The notes under the pieces: model-generated
The model's input: only the letters and a program-made list of their open reading frames with translations
What the model was told of the DNA's origin: nothing
Database searches by the model: none
Origin: Persephonella sp.
Lineage (GTDB): Bacteria > Aquificota > Aquificia > Aquificales > Hydrogenothermaceae
Assembly: GCA_026987075.1 (NCBI GenBank)
Contig: JALSNI010000058.1
Coordinates: 20,916-84,915, forward strand
Length of the DNA stretch: 64,000 nt
Reading direction: 5' to 3'
Shown: positions 52,663 through 60,969 of the stretch, in pieces
Layout: each line of letters opens with the position of its first letter
How positions within the stretch are numbered: the first letter of the stretch is position 1
Position numbers and translations under genes: made by a program

Positions 52663-53592
52663 TTAGTTTCCTTTCAAAATTTCTGGAAGTTCACCTCTTA
52701 ATGTTTTTAAAAATGCTACTATTTTATTTATTTCTTCTTCTGATAATTTAAATCCAAGATTGTAGTAAGCCATAAGTTGGACAGCATCTTCTAATGTTTT
52801 TATGCTACCGTCATGGAAGTAAGGATACGTGCAGTCTATGTTTCTTAAAGAAGGAACTCTGAACACATTCTTATCAAACTCATCTCTTGTTATCTGATAT
52901 CTGTCTGGATAGTATTCGTGCCAGGGGTAAGAATGAAGCACCCCTACTTTCTGAAATGAGTTACCACCTAAGTTTATTCCATTATGACAGCTAATACATC
53001 CTAACTTTTTAAACAGCTTGTAACCCTCTAACTCTTCTTCAGAAAGTTGTATTTCTCCTCTGAGAAACTTATCAAATTTGCTGTTTGGGGTGATTAACGC
53101 TTTTTCAAACTCTGCTATTGCCTCAGCTACCTGCTCAAACTTTATTTTGTTTGTTCCAAATACTTTTTTAAACATTTTTCTGTAGAAAGGGATGTTGTTC
53201 AGTCTCTCTTCAACCTCTTTAGTAGTCATATTCATCTCTACAGGGTTTTGAACTGGTCCATAAATCTGTTCCACAAGATTTTTTGCCCTGCCGTTCCAGA
53301 ATAATCTAAAGTTAAAAACAGCATTAAATACTGTCAATGCATTTGCTTTTCCTTTCCTGTCATGGAACCCGTTGGACACAGGTTTATGGTCTGTTCCACA
53401 TTTAGTATAAAGGTCGTGGCAGTATGCACAGGAAGTTCTATTGTCTTTTGCAAGAATAGGGTCAAAAAAGAGCAGTTTTCCCAGCTCAGCCTTCTCCCTG
53501 TCATACTCTATCCTCTGGGGAATTGGCTGAACTGGTTCATAACTGTATACCATATTTATTAATGCTAAAACAATAATAATAATTAATACCAT
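52663..53592 (-). CDS. Di-haem cytochrome c peroxidase/MauG family
   Basis: LGKLLFFDPILAKDNRTSCAYCHD; LGCISCHNG; RVPSLRNID. Confidence 0.92.
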   Translation of the reverse strand: MVLIIIIVLALINMVYSYEPVQPIPQRIEYDREKAELGKLLFFDPILAKDNRTSCAYCHDLYTKCGTDHKPVSNGFHDRKGKANALTVFNAVFNFRLFWNGRAKNLVEQIYGPVQNPVEMNMTTKEVEERLNNIPFYRKMFKKVFGTNKIKFEQVAEAIAEFEKALITPNSKFDKFLRGEIQLSEEELEGYKLFKKLGCISCHNGINLGGNSFQKVGVLHSYPWHEYYPDRYQITRDEFDKNVFRVPSLRNIDCTYPYFHDGSIKTLEDAVQLMAYYNLGFKLSEEEINKIVAFLKTLRGELPEILKGN

Positions 53593-53596
53593 TAAT

Positions 53597-54673
53597 TTAT
53601 AGTATATATCTTATTATCTGCTCTGTCATCTCTTTTGTTCCCACTTTTTTTGTTCCTGGAGACCAGATATCTCCTGTTCTGTATCCTTCTTCTAAAACTT
53701 TTTCTATAGCATTTTCTATATCCCTTGCAGCTTCTGGGAGCTTACAGGTTATCTCAAGCATCATCGCAGCAGACAGTATCATTGCTATAGGGTTTGCTAT
53801 TCCCTGTCCTGCTATGTCTGGAGCTGACCCGTGAACTGGTTCATAAAGGGCATATCTCTCACCGATAGAAGCAGATGGAAGCATGCCCAGTGAACCTGTC
53901 AGTGCTCCAGCCTCGTCAGACAGGATGTCCCCAAACAGATTACCTGTTACTATAACGTCAAAATCTTTTGGTCTTCTGACAAGCTGCATAGCTGCGTTGT
54001 CCACATACATGTGTTCAAGCTCAACATCCTGATAGTCAGCGTGAACTGTGTTTACAACTTCCCTCCATACAGCTGACACTTCTAAAACATTTGCTTTATC
54101 AACGCTCGTTACCTTTTTTCTTCTGTTTCTTGAAAGCTCAAATGCAAGTTTTGCAATTCTTGCTATCTCGTGCTCGTAATATATCATCGTGTTAAACCCT
54201 ACCTTCTCACCGCCTCTTTCCTCTATTCCCCTTGGCTCCCCAAAGTATATTCCCCCTGTCAGTTCTCTGATTACCATAAGATCAACACCTTTTATTAGAT
54301 TTTCTTTCAGAGGAGAGGCATCTAAAAGGGCTGTGTAGGCTTTCCCCGGTCTGATATTTGCAAACAGGTCAAGTTCTTTTCTTATTTTCAGCAGTCCTTT
54401 TTCTGGTCTTTTGTCTGTTGGCAGGTTATCCCACTTTTCACCCCCTACAGCTGCGAGCAGGACAGCATCGCTCTCTTTTGCTTTTTTTAGGGTTTCTTCT
54501 GGAAGAGGTTCTCCGGTCTCGTCTATTGCTGCCCCTCCAATAAGTCCTTCCTGAAACTCAAAAGTTATGTTGTATTTTTTGGAGATTGCGTTTAAAACTT
54601 CAAGTGCTGATTCCATGATTTCTGGTCCTATCCCATCTCCCGGTAGAACAGTAATCTTAAAATGTTTTTTCAT
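53597..54673 (-). CDS. leuB: 3-isopropylmalate dehydrogenase
   Basis: [47 protein letters not shown]. Confidence 0.97.
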   Translation of the reverse strand: MKKHFKITVLPGDGIGPEIMESALEVLNAISKKYNITFEFQEGLIGGAAIDETGEPLPEETLKKAKESDAVLLAAVGGEKWDNLPTDKRPEKGLLKIRKELDLFANIRPGKAYTALLDASPLKENLIKGVDLMVIRELTGGIYFGEPRGIEERGGEKVGFNTMIYYEHEIARIAKLAFELSRNRRKKVTSVDKANVLEVSAVWREVVNTVHADYQDVELEHMYVDNAAMQLVRRPKDFDVIVTGNLFGDILSDEAGALTGSLGMLPSASIGERYALYEPVHGSAPDIAGQGIANPIAMILSAAMMLEITCKLPEAARDIENAIEKVLEEGYRTGDIWSPGTKKVGTKEMTEQIIRYIL

Positions 54674-54687
54674 TAATCTACCTCCTG

Positions 54688-55521
54688 TTATTTTAATTTT
54701 AGACTGATATCAAGCCATTTTGCTGAATGTATAATAGAACCTGAAGATATAAAATTTACACCTGTCAGGGCATACTCTCTGATATTTTCAAGGGTTATGT
54801 TTCCTGATGCTTCTAACAGTTTTCTTTTTCTATTAATTTTAACTGCTTCCTTTATTTCATCAATGCTCATGTTATCTAACATTATTATGTCAGCCTCTGT
54901 TTTCAGTGCTTCTTCAAAATCTTTTAGTGAACTTACTTCAACTTCTACCTTTACCATTGGTGAGACTTTTTCCTTTATCTGTTTTACAGCTTCCTTTATA
55001 CCTCCTACCAGAGCTATGTGATTATCTTTCAGCATTACCATGTCATAAAGGGCAAACCTGTGGTTAAAACCCCCTCCTACTTTGACAGCATACTTTTCAA
55101 ATGCCCTTAGTCCTGGTGTTGTTTTTCTTGTATCAAGGAGTTTTACTCCAGTTCCTTTTATTTTTTTCACATACTTTGATGTTGTAGTGGCTATTCCTGA
55201 CAGTTTTTGAATAATGTTGAGCATAACCCTTTCGGCTTTGAGCACAGTCTTGCCGTCACCGTATATTTCGCATATTTTTTCTCCTTTTGAGATAGTATCT
55301 CCGTCTTTTTTGAGCTTTTTAATCTCTACAGATGGGTCTAAAATATCAAAAACTGTAAGGGCTATCTCCAATCCAGCAACTATTCCATTATCTTTTGATA
55401 CAATCTCTGCGTATGCAGGTTTTTCTACTGTTAGATTTTCTGTAGTTATGTCCTGATGTCCTATATCTTCAAGGAGAAATTCTTCTATCTTTTTTCTTAC
55501 AAAGAGTTTCTCAAGCATCAT
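54688..55521 (-). CDS. nadC: Nicotinate-nucleotide pyrophosphorylase
   Basis: [41 protein letters not shown]. Confidence 0.97.
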   Translation of the reverse strand: MMLEKLFVRKKIEEFLLEDIGHQDITTENLTVEKPAYAEIVSKDNGIVAGLEIALTVFDILDPSVEIKKLKKDGDTISKGEKICEIYGDGKTVLKAERVMLNIIQKLSGIATTTSKYVKKIKGTGVKLLDTRKTTPGLRAFEKYAVKVGGGFNHRFALYDMVMLKDNHIALVGGIKEAVKQIKEKVSPMVKVEVEVSSLKDFEEALKTEADIIMLDNMSIDEIKEAVKINRKRKLLEASGNITLENIREYALTGVNFISSGSIIHSAKWLDISLKLK

Positions 55522-55527
55522 GCACCT

Positions 55528-55956
55528 TTAAAAAGGTCTGACTACTGCCATTATTACGATAATTATCATAAGGATTGTTGGAACTTCGTTATACATCCTG
55601 AAAAATCTGCCAGATTTGTAGTGTGGATTATTTTCTAACTTTTTTCTGATGATAGACAGGTGAATGTAGTATCCTATCAGGAGAAGAGCTGCAGTAAGCT
55701 TGAGATGTATCCATCCTCCTGTTTTAAAAATGTCTGGATTCATTGCTATCATTCCAATGCCTGATAGAACCGTTCCCCAGAATGCAGGTATGCCAATGTA
55801 TTTGTGAAGCTTATACTCCATGACTTTTACAACAGATACAAACTCCTTTTTGTCCCCATTTTCTGCATGATACACAAACAGCCTTGGCAGATAAAACAGG
55901 ACTGCCATCCATGAGATGACTGAGATAATGTGAAATGCTTTTATCCACAGATACAT
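55528..55956 (-). CDS. hemJ: HemJ-like protoporphyrinogen oxidase / UPF0093 membrane protein
   Basis: WIKAFHIISVISWMAVLFYLPRLFVYHAE; WIHLKL. Confidence 0.88.
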   Translation of the reverse strand: MYLWIKAFHIISVISWMAVLFYLPRLFVYHAENGDKKEFVSVVKVMEYKLHKYIGIPAFWGTVLSGIGMIAMNPDIFKTGGWIHLKLTAALLLIGYYIHLSIIRKKLENNPHYKSGRFFRMYNEVPTILMIIIVIMAVVRPF

Positions 55957-56048
55957 CTCTTTCCTCCGAAAATTTATAAATATTTTACCTGATTTTTTAT
56001 ATAAACTTTTTTTCTTTGTGGAGTAAATTATTTCTGGAGGTGAAATTA

Positions 56049-56186
56049 ATGGAATACATACTGATAGGTATAGCTGTTTTAACTTCTTTTCTGTATCTTG
56101 TGAAGAAGTTAAAAAAAGAGATTAAAAAGGGGCAGTGTGCTTCCTGCCCCCTGTATGATAAATGTGAGAGTAAAGACAAAGTTTAG
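56049..56186 (+). CDS. Small Cys-containing single-TM protein (45 aa)
   Basis: Own translation MEYILIGIAVLTSFLYLVKKLKKEIKKGQCASCPLYDKCESKDKV*; GGAGGTGA upstream; CxxCx5C. Confidence 0.7.
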   Translation: MEYILIGIAVLTSFLYLVKKLKKEIKKGQCASCPLYDKCESKDKV

Positions 56187-56524
56187 CAGGAAAAGGAGTT
56201 ACCGCATCCACAAGAGCTTGCAGCATTTGGATTTTTGATTGTGAATCCACCACCCATAAAGTCCTGAACGTAATCTAAGACAGCTCCACCAATGTATGGA
56301 GCAGAAAACTCGTCAATAGCAATTTTTACTCCGTTGTCTAATTCAACAACCTTGTCGTTTTCTTCAATAGATTCGTCAAATCCCATAGCATACTGAAATC
56401 CAGAACATCCACCGGGAACTACTCTTACCCTGAGTATAGGGTTTTCTATTCCCTGCTCATCAGCTATTCTTTTGATTTCAGCTGCTGCTGCTTCTGTTAC
56501 TGTAAAGTTAACAGTTGATTGCAT
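56183..56524 (-). CDS. A-type iron-sulfur carrier (IscA/ErpA)
   Basis: VVPGGCSGFQYAMGFD; SSCGCGNSF. Confidence 0.96.
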   Translation of the reverse strand: MQSTVNFTVTEAAAAEIKRIADEQGIENPILRVRVVPGGCSGFQYAMGFDESIEENDKVVELDNGVKIAIDEFSAPYIGGAVLDYVQDFMGGGFTIKNPNAASSCGCGNSFSC

Positions 56525-56590
56525 GATTGACCTCCAAACTTTAGTTTTTTACAGGATAAGTCTTTTTTGTTTTTTTTATTATGATTGTTG

Positions 56591-57436
56591 TCAGAAAGAA
56601 AGTAAATAGTAAAACTGTGGGAAAGAAAGAGTTTCTAATGAACTTATTTTTGACTGGAGCATCTTCTTTAGAATACTCTCTTCCTTTCTTATTCTTATTA
56701 CCATCACTTTTTTACCTTCTAATCCTGCTAATTTTTTTGCCTCTTCAACAGCATCCTGTATGTTTCCTAACTTGTCTATCAGTTTTAATTTTTTTGCCTG
56801 TCTTCCTGTGAATATTCTTCCATCTGCATACTGTTTTAAGGTATTAATGTCTATCTGTCTGTATTTTACTATGTCTTCTAAGAACTGGTTATAAACGTCT
56901 TTTATCGTTTCTTCTAACAGTTTTTTCTGCTGTGGTGTAAGCTCTTTGTTGGGATATAAAATGTCTTTGTTTTTTCCACTTTTTATATTTTCTACTTTTA
57001 TTCCTAACTTGTCTAACACTTTAGCAAAACTAACGTGCTGGATAATCACTCCTATGGAACCTGTGATTGTCCCTGGATTTGCATATATCACATTTGCAGG
57101 AACACTTATGTAATAACCACCAGATGCAGCTACATTTCCCATTGATACAACGACTGGTTTTTCTTTTCTCAGTTTTTCTATGGCTGAATATATCTCCTGT
57201 GCCGCTCCAACTGCTCCACCGGGGCTGTCAACAGCTATAACAACAGCCTTTATACTGCTGTCTATCTGTGCTGTTTCTATGTTCTGTATAGCAGTCTCAT
57301 AATTGGAGATAACACCATTTATGTTGATTACAGCAATTTTTGGAGCAGACTTTACAGAAAAGTATGAAAAAACATATGCGAGAACCAAAAGTATAACTAT
57401 TCCGATTACAATCTTTTTTTTCATTAGTTTCCTCAC
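56591..57436 (-). CDS. sppA: Signal peptide peptidase SppA
   Basis: DSPGGAVGAAQEIY; GNVAASGGYYIS; GRIFTGRQAKKLKLID. Confidence 0.95.
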   Translation of the reverse strand: MRKLMKKKIVIGIVILLVLAYVFSYFSVKSAPKIAVININGVISNYETAIQNIETAQIDSSIKAVVIAVDSPGGAVGAAQEIYSAIEKLRKEKPVVVSMGNVAASGGYYISVPANVIYANPGTITGSIGVIIQHVSFAKVLDKLGIKVENIKSGKNKDILYPNKELTPQQKKLLEETIKDVYNQFLEDIVKYRQIDINTLKQYADGRIFTGRQAKKLKLIDKLGNIQDAVEEAKKLAGLEGKKVMVIRIRKEESILKKMLQSKISSLETLSFPQFYYLLSF

Positions 57437-57726
57437 AACATATGTGGTAAGGGTATAAATCTAAGTTGAGGGATTTTTCTTATTTTTATTCTATTTCCAA
57501 GTAGATGTCCAATATATCCACTTTTGCTGTTTAGTTCCTGTGCCACTTTTTCAGCGTCTTTCAATGCTGTTATGTAAATATCAGATTTGCTAAGGTCTGG
57601 AGCTGTTTCAACTCTAACTACAGTAATCATATTATTATTGAAAGGTATGTCGTATACAAATATTTCACTGAGAGCTTTTTTTATTGCAGAGTTAACTTTT
57701 TCTCCTTTATGACTTTTTTTCATCAA
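57433..57726 (-). CDS. rbfA: Ribosome-binding factor A
   Basis: ITVVRVETAPDLSKSDIYIT; RKIPQLRFIP. Confidence 0.85.
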   Translation of the reverse strand: MMKKSHKGEKVNSAIKKALSEIFVYDIPFNNNMITVVRVETAPDLSKSDIYITALKDAEKVAQELNSKSGYIGHLLGNRIKIRKIPQLRFIPLPHML

Positions 57727-58004
57727 AGAATCTCCTTATAAATGTTTATGTGCAGGTCAGGAAAACTGTTTTCAACAAAGTTTATAACATTTTGCATAAC
57801 CTTTTCCACCTGTTTCTGGTCTGGTGCTACCGTAACAACTGCAATCTGTGCAGACTGCCACATTTCCTGATTTCCCACTTCAGAAACAGAAACATTAAAT
57901 TTTGATTTCAGCTTTTCTTTCATTGACCTTACTACCATTCTTTTTTCTTTTAATGAATTGGAATAAGGAATGTAACATTCAAAAACAATACTTCCTATTA
58001 TCAT
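57723..58004 (-). CDS. DUF503/YlxP family protein
   Basis: ECYIPYSNSLKEKRMVVRSMKEKLKSKFNVSVSEVG; upstream of rbfA. Confidence 0.9.
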   Translation of the reverse strand: MIIGSIVFECYIPYSNSLKEKRMVVRSMKEKLKSKFNVSVSEVGNQEMWQSAQIAVVTVAPDQKQVEKVMQNVINFVENSFPDLHINIYKEIL

Positions 58005-58065
58005 TGCACCTCTAAAAACTTTTTTAGCCTTATTTTATATAAAAAAATTTTTTTTACAAGGGATG

Positions 58066-59502
58066 TTATATGTTGTATTTTTTGATTTTTTTTCTCAGGG
58101 TTGCTCTGTTAATTCCCAGAAGCTGTGATGCTTTGACCTGATTATGTTTTGTATGTTCAAGGACTGACTTTATTACAGACTTTTCTAAAAATTCTTGAAA
58201 TTGGAGAAGTTTCCCTTCGTTAATAGCTTCTATTGTTTTTTTGCAGATTATTTTTTCTATCTCTTCATCTGTAAAAGCAAACTGTTTTTTCTTTGTCTGG
58301 GTTATAAATGACAGGTCTGTAAGAGTGAGTATGTTGTCCCTACACAGTATCATTGAGCGAACAACCACGTTTTCTAATTCCCTTATGTTTCCCTCCCACT
58401 GTAAGCTCTGGAGCTTTTCTATGTATTCTTTTGATGCACCTATTATGTTTTTACTCAATTTTTGATTATATCTGTTTACAATACATTCAACGATGTATGG
58501 AATGTCCTCTTTTCTTTCCCTTAAAGGTGGCAGGTGTATATGTATAAAGTTCAGTCTGTAGTATAAGTCCTCTCTAAACTTTCCTTCCTGTATCATCTTC
58601 TCTAAATCCCTGTTTGTGGCTGCCATTATTCTGACGTCAACTTTTATCTCTTTACTGCCTCCAAGACGATAAAATGTCCCTTCCTGAAGAACTCTCAGTA
58701 ATTTAGACTGGGCTTCTATGGGAAGCTCTCCTATCTCATCTAAAAATATTGTTCCTCCATCTGCTATTTCAAATTTTCCCGGTTTACTTTTTTCTGCCCC
58801 TGTAAATGCCCCTTTCTCATAACCAAAAAGCTCTGCTTCTATTAAATTTTCTGGAATAGCTGCACAGTTTATTGCAACAAATGGTTTGTCAGCCCTTTTG
58901 CTCAGCTTCCATATCCCCCTTGCAAGCAGTTCTTTTCCTGTTCCTGTTTCTCCTGTGATTAATACTGGTATATCCGTCGGGGCAACCTCACCTGCAAGTT
59001 TACATATCTCTTTGAGCTGGGGAGATGAGCCTATTATGGAGCATAGATACTGGCATATAATTCCTTCTGATGCTGTTGATTTTTGAAAGTAAAAAACCTT
59101 TTTCTCGTCTTCCTCTTTTGTGGAAACCTTTCCTTTTATTCGTTCTATATCTCTTTTTGTAAATGGATACTCCACATACTCAAAGTAGTTCTTGCTCATT
59201 ACCCGCATTATAAATGCAGCTAAATTGGTTCTTGATAGGCTCTTGTCTATTATTGCTATAGGAAACAGTCCTTTTTTTACAGGAACAGGAACTATTCCAA
59301 ACTCTTTTATGTTTACAAATACTAAACCAGATTTTATGTTTTCTACAGATTTTGGCTCTTCTAAAATTTTTATTTCAGGGAAGTATTCTTTTAGCTTTCT
59401 GTATAGGGTTTGCTGGTTTGATAGGAGATACACATTTTTTGGCAAAAATTTATTCACCTCCCTTTTTCTTTTAAATCTATGTGAGAAGTGGGAGCTTCTC
59501 AA
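58066..59502 (-). CDS. Sigma-54-dependent Fis-family regulator with non-canonical receiver-like N-terminus
   Basis: [35 protein letters not shown]-terminal [22 protein letters not shown]; exact start uncertain. Confidence 0.92.
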   Translation of the reverse strand: MRSSHFSHRFKRKREVNKFLPKNVYLLSNQQTLYRKLKEYFPEIKILEEPKSVENIKSGLVFVNIKEFGIVPVPVKKGLFPIAIIDKSLSRTNLAAFIMRVMSKNYFEYVEYPFTKRDIERIKGKVSTKEEDEKKVFYFQKSTASEGIICQYLCSIIGSSPQLKEICKLAGEVAPTDIPVLITGETGTGKELLARGIWKLSKRADKPFVAINCAAIPENLIEAELFGYEKGAFTGAEKSKPGKFEIADGGTIFLDEIGELPIEAQSKLLRVLQEGTFYRLGGSKEIKVDVRIMAATNRDLEKMIQEGKFREDLYYRLNFIHIHLPPLRERKEDIPYIVECIVNRYNQKLSKNIIGASKEYIEKLQSLQWEGNIRELENVVVRSMILCRDNILTLTDLSFITQTKKKQFAFTDEEIEKIICKKTIEAINEGKLLQFQEFLEKSVIKSVLEHTKHNQVKASQLLGINRATLRKKIKKYNI

Positions 59503-59508
59503 GCCCCC

Positions 59509-59958
59509 TTAGAACAGATAATCCTCTCTTGTTTTTACTTGGTATGCACCTATCTTCTCTGCCATTTCTAAATATCTATCTGGCTGTATTCCTTTTTTGT
59601 ATAGCTTTCTTGAGAAGTAGTTAATAAGGTTTGCACATTTGCAGGGTTTGTCAAGGTCTGTTAGTTTATACAGAACAGTTTTAGAGGACGGGTCTATAAA
59701 ATAAACTCCCTCTTTTTCCTTAAGATTGTATTTATCTACAAATGTTTTTGATGCTTCTGTGCCAATCATGATTTTAGAGAAATAGAAATTTTTCTTTATT
59801 CTTTTTGCAAGATGTTTGTTCTTCAGGATTTTACTGTTTATTTTTTCATAGTAGGGACTATCCTTGTGATAAAGATAAACAACGGTGAGTTTTTCCTGAG
59901 AAAATGCAGTGGAAAAGATGAATACAAATGATAGTAAAGCTAAAAACTGTTTTTTCAT
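59509..59958 (-). CDS. Secreted hypothetical protein (possible thioredoxin-like fold)
   Basis: Signal peptide; VVYLYHKDSPYYEKI; no CxxC in the thioredoxin active-site position. Confidence 0.65.
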   Translation of the reverse strand: MKKQFLALLSFVFIFSTAFSQEKLTVVYLYHKDSPYYEKINSKILKNKHLAKRIKKNFYFSKIMIGTEASKTFVDKYNLKEKEGVYFIDPSSKTVLYKLTDLDKPCKCANLINYFSRKLYKKGIQPDRYLEMAEKIGAYQVKTREDYLF

Positions 59959-59964
59959 GGCTAA

Positions 59965-59993
59965 GACCTCCTTTTTGGTTTTTTCAGGAGGCC
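59965..59993 (-). promoter_or_regulatory. Hairpin GGCCTCCT-N13-AGGAGGTC able to sequester the Shine-Dalgarno of the 59958 gene
   Basis: 8 pairs (one G-U); AGGAGG is 8 nt from the ATG. Confidence 0.45.
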
Positions 59994-59997
59994 TTTA

Positions 59998-60014
59998 TTC
60001 AATAAATGTGCCAA
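59998..60014 (-). promoter_or_regulatory. Sigma-54-type promoter TTGGCAC-ATTTA-TTGAA
   Basis: Matches TGGCAC-N5-TTGCW spacing, one -12 mismatch (GA for GC). Confidence 0.5.
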
Positions 60015-60068
60015 TCGGCAAGTTGTTAGTATATGTAACCTTCTAATTTAGATGCCTGCTTTTGTGTT

Positions 60069-60100
60069 TAAATTTTGACCAGATTAGTGGTTAAAATTTA
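60069..60100. promoter_or_regulatory. Near-perfect 13-bp inverted repeat TAAATTTTGACCA-GATTAG-TGGTTAAAATTTA (candidate activator-binding UAS)
   Basis: One mismatch in 13-bp arms; about 85 bp upstream of the sigma-54-like -12. Confidence 0.6.
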
Positions 60101-60101
60101 C

Positions 60102-60539
60102 TCACGTCTCTTCACTTTCTAATCTTTCTATTATCAGTTTTAGACTCATCCGCATTCTTTCAAAGGATTCCTGCAGTTGTCCAATTTCGTCTTTTCTCTC
60201 AACAGGAATTTCCTCGTCTATCTCTCCCATTGATATCTTTTCCATTCTGTCTGTAATCTCGTTAAGAGGGTCTATTATTTCTTTCTTTAGAAGAAAATAG
60301 GTCATAACGATAGGTATGAGTGAAGCCTGAAATGTTAAAAATCCAAGGAAGATAGCAAATGTTGCTGGATGGGTTTTTGCATAATTTAGTATGTTCTGTA
60401 GAAAGTGATATGTTCCTTCATTGGCAAAGATAAAGAAAAATAGCAGTGTTGCAACAATAGATACTACTACTGCTCCAGAAATAGTGATAAACAGTATCTT
60501 GTTGATGATAGACCGTTGAATGAAGTTTGCACTTTCCAT
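60102..60539 (-). CDS. Stand-alone HAMP-domain membrane protein
   Basis: Two TM; IDPLNEITDRMEKISMGEIDEEIPVERKDEIGQLQESFERMRMSLK. Confidence 0.85.
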   Translation of the reverse strand: MESANFIQRSIINKILFITISGAVVVSIVATLLFFFIFANEGTYHFLQNILNYAKTHPATFAIFLGFLTFQASLIPIVMTYFLLKKEIIDPLNEITDRMEKISMGEIDEEIPVERKDEIGQLQESFERMRMSLKLIIERLESEET

Positions 60540-60556
60540 GATGACCCCCAGAAATT

Positions 60557-60916
60557 TTATTCGTTAAGGTGTATTATTTCCCTGCAGGCTTTGTCTTTAC
60601 TGAAAAACAGGTTGATTTTTTCTTTTTTTCCGTCTGATGTTTCATATTCAATCTCAAAGTATCCGTTTTTTATTGCGATGGACAGGACTTTTTTAATGTC
60701 AAATTTCTGACCGAGGATTGATTGAGCTTCAATAGGTGTTAAAGTGTGGCAGGCTGCACAATCTCCTATGCATCCTAACATCTGCTCTGTATTACTGCCT
60801 TCTATCTTTAAAGGAATATCAGAACCTTTATCTGATGGATGGGGAAATCCAAGTGCTACTGCAGGGGTCATTATCATAATAAAAATAAATAGGATTTTTT
60901 TCATTTTATAAACCAT
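60557..60916 (-). CDS. Exported protein with a single CxxCH motif (cytochrome-like)
   Basis: Signal peptide; GCIGDCAACHTLTPIEAQSIL. Confidence 0.75.
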   Translation of the reverse strand: MVYKMKKILFIFIMIMTPAVALGFPHPSDKGSDIPLKIEGSNTEQMLGCIGDCAACHTLTPIEAQSILGQKFDIKKVLSIAIKNGYFEIEYETSDGKKEKINLFFSKDKACREIIHLNE

Positions 60917-60969
60917 ACCATTTTTTAGTTAGTATTATATATAAAAATTATACTAATCACAAAACGATG

